A model generated the notes under the pieces. That model saw only the letters and a program-made list of their open reading frames with translations, did not search any database and was not told the origin of the DNA. A DNA stretch of 16,660 nt from assembly GCA_035512575.1 (NCBI GenBank), contig DATKDT010000138.1:1-16660 (forward strand). Reading direction: 5' to 3'. Below, piece by piece: positions 15,854 through 16,660 of this stretch; the first letter of the stretch is position 1; the number at the start of each line of letters is the position of its first letter. The translations under genes were made by a program, and so were the position numbers. This DNA comes from JALYRV01 sp035512575 (lineage in GTDB: Bacteria; Acidobacteriota; Vicinamibacteria; Vicinamibacterales; SCN-69-37).

Positions 15854-16660
15854 TCATCGGTAGCCGCGGCGGGCGCGCACGGTGTGGCGGCCCGGCTTCA
15901 CGACTTCGACCTTCAGCTCGTGCCAGCCGCCCGGCGCGACGCCTTTCGGCGAATAGCGCAGCACGTAGCTCTGTCGGAAATCGTCGAACGCATTCCTGAA
16001 CGACGACACGACGTGGTTGCGGAAGATCGGCTCCGCGTGGACAACGCCGCCGGTACCCTCGGCCAACTTCTCCACCATCGCGACTTCGGTCGCCGCGGCG
16101 CGCGTCGGGTTCCACTGGCGGATGACGCCGCGCTGCGGCCCGGTCGGCCGCGAGTCGTCGAGCAGCACGAGATGCAGCACCGATTCGGAGCGGTCGGCGA
16201 CGGCCGTGAGTGTTTCGATGGAGGTGACGCCGCCGGCGTCGGCCGCGTCGGTGAGCGCGAGCACCATGTGGCGGCGCCCGGTTTCCGGACGATGAAGGAA
16301 TGCGGCGAACAGCGCGTCGTAGACCGGCGAGATCCGCCCCATCTTCACGCGCGACACGTCGGGCGCCGATCCGGCCGGCTGCCAGCCGAAGGCATCCTGC
16401 ACCTGGTCGTCGAACGTCAGCAGCCGGATGCGATCGCCGGACCGCAGCAGTCCCGCGACGGTGACGATGTCGCGCTTGAGTGAGTCGATGCGCCCGCCCT
16501 GACTCACGCTCGTGTCGTGAAAGATCGTGACGTCGATCGGCACGTCCTCGATCGACACGGCTTCCACCTGCTGCAGCACGCCGTTGTCGTAGAGCCGGAA
16601 GTCGGCTGCGGTGAGGCCGGCGACGACGCGGTTGCCGGATTTCACGGAGACATCGACCGA
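15854..16660 (-). CDS. VWFA-related Acidobacterial domain protein, 5' end outside the window
   Basis: The 268 visible residues run from SVDVSVKSGNRVVAGL to the stop; the frame is still open at the window edge, so the true start is missing. The N-terminal part is a beta-sandwich-like segment (GLTAADFRLYDNGVLQQVE). The von Willebrand type A domain follows, with the metal-site motif DTSVS (DxSxS) in IFHDTSVSQGG, and LALTDAADAGG later. The C-terminal YVLRYSPKG to VRARRGYR is the standard ending of this Acidobacteria-expanded family. These proteins are usually exported and of unknown role, presumably binding a protein partner through the metal site. The next gene starts 21 bases after its stop. 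An internal GTG at 16645 is not the likely start. Confidence 0.9.
   Translation of the reverse strand, partial: SVDVSVKSGNRVVAGLTAADFRLYDNGVLQQVEAVSIEDVPIDVTIFHDTSVSQGGRIDSLKRDIVTVAGLLRSGDRIRLLTFDDQVQDAFGWQPAGSAPDVSRVKMGRISPVYDALFAAFLHRPETGRRHMVLALTDAADAGGVTSIETLTAVADRSESVLHLVLLDDSRPTGPQRGVIRQWNPTRAAATEVAMVEKLAEGTGGVVHAEPIFRNHVVSSFRNAFDDFRQSYVLRYSPKGVAPGGWHELKVEVVKPGRHTVRARRGYR

Noticed and set aside
14663..16483. 606-codon plus-strand open frame opposite the decarboxylase and VWFA genes
   Set aside because: It crosses two well-supported genes antisense and has no recognisable motif.

Overview
This 16.66 kb window is very GC-rich, with genes packed end to end. It most likely comes from an Acidobacteriota chromosome, perhaps a Vicinamibacteria-like member. 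The best marker is the gene entering from the right edge, which matches the VWFA-related domain family that is strongly expanded in Acidobacteriota. A Sec-exported, clade II (atypical) nitrous oxide reductase and short dispersed palindromes fit that picture. The assignment is inferred from gene content, not from a phylogenetic marker.

Left part, plus strand, about 51-6315: a compact nitrous oxide reduction operon. Order is nosZ (catalytic N2O reductase), nosL (Cu(I) lipoprotein chaperone), a fused membrane-domain/NosD protein, a fused NosF ATPase/NosY permease, and a one-heme cytochrome c lipoprotein. The first three junctions are 4-nt GTGA/ATGA overlaps and the last is an unusual 95-nt overlap. 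NosL and the NosD/NosFY transporter would supply the copper and sulfur centre, NosZ reduces N2O to N2 outside the inner membrane, and the anchored cytochrome is the obvious candidate electron donor. No nosR, nosX, nosG or nosH lies in the window.

Middle, about 6316-8721: a 107-bp hairpin-armed repeat after the operon, a minus-strand GNAT acetyltransferase, and two tandem plus-strand genes for related secreted proteins of unknown function. The first protein looks like the second with about 105 residues removed from its middle. A short REP-like hairpin separates them from the next genes.

Right part, minus strand, 8722-16660: a LolD/MacB-type ABC ATPase overlapping the gene for a 1,124-residue double-FtsX permease (YbbA/YbbP-like); a second, nearly identical copy of the 107-bp repeat; a family 4 glycosyltransferase with a REP-like palindrome inside its reading frame; a group II PLP-dependent decarboxylase carrying a short tandem repeat; and the VWFA-domain protein, cut by the window edge. 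The last three are on one strand with gaps of 2 and 21 nt and may be co-transcribed.

The most interesting items are the two gene fusions that shrink the nos operon to five genes, the end of nosFY, the two-copy hairpin repeat, and the REP-like palindrome used as protein-coding sequence.
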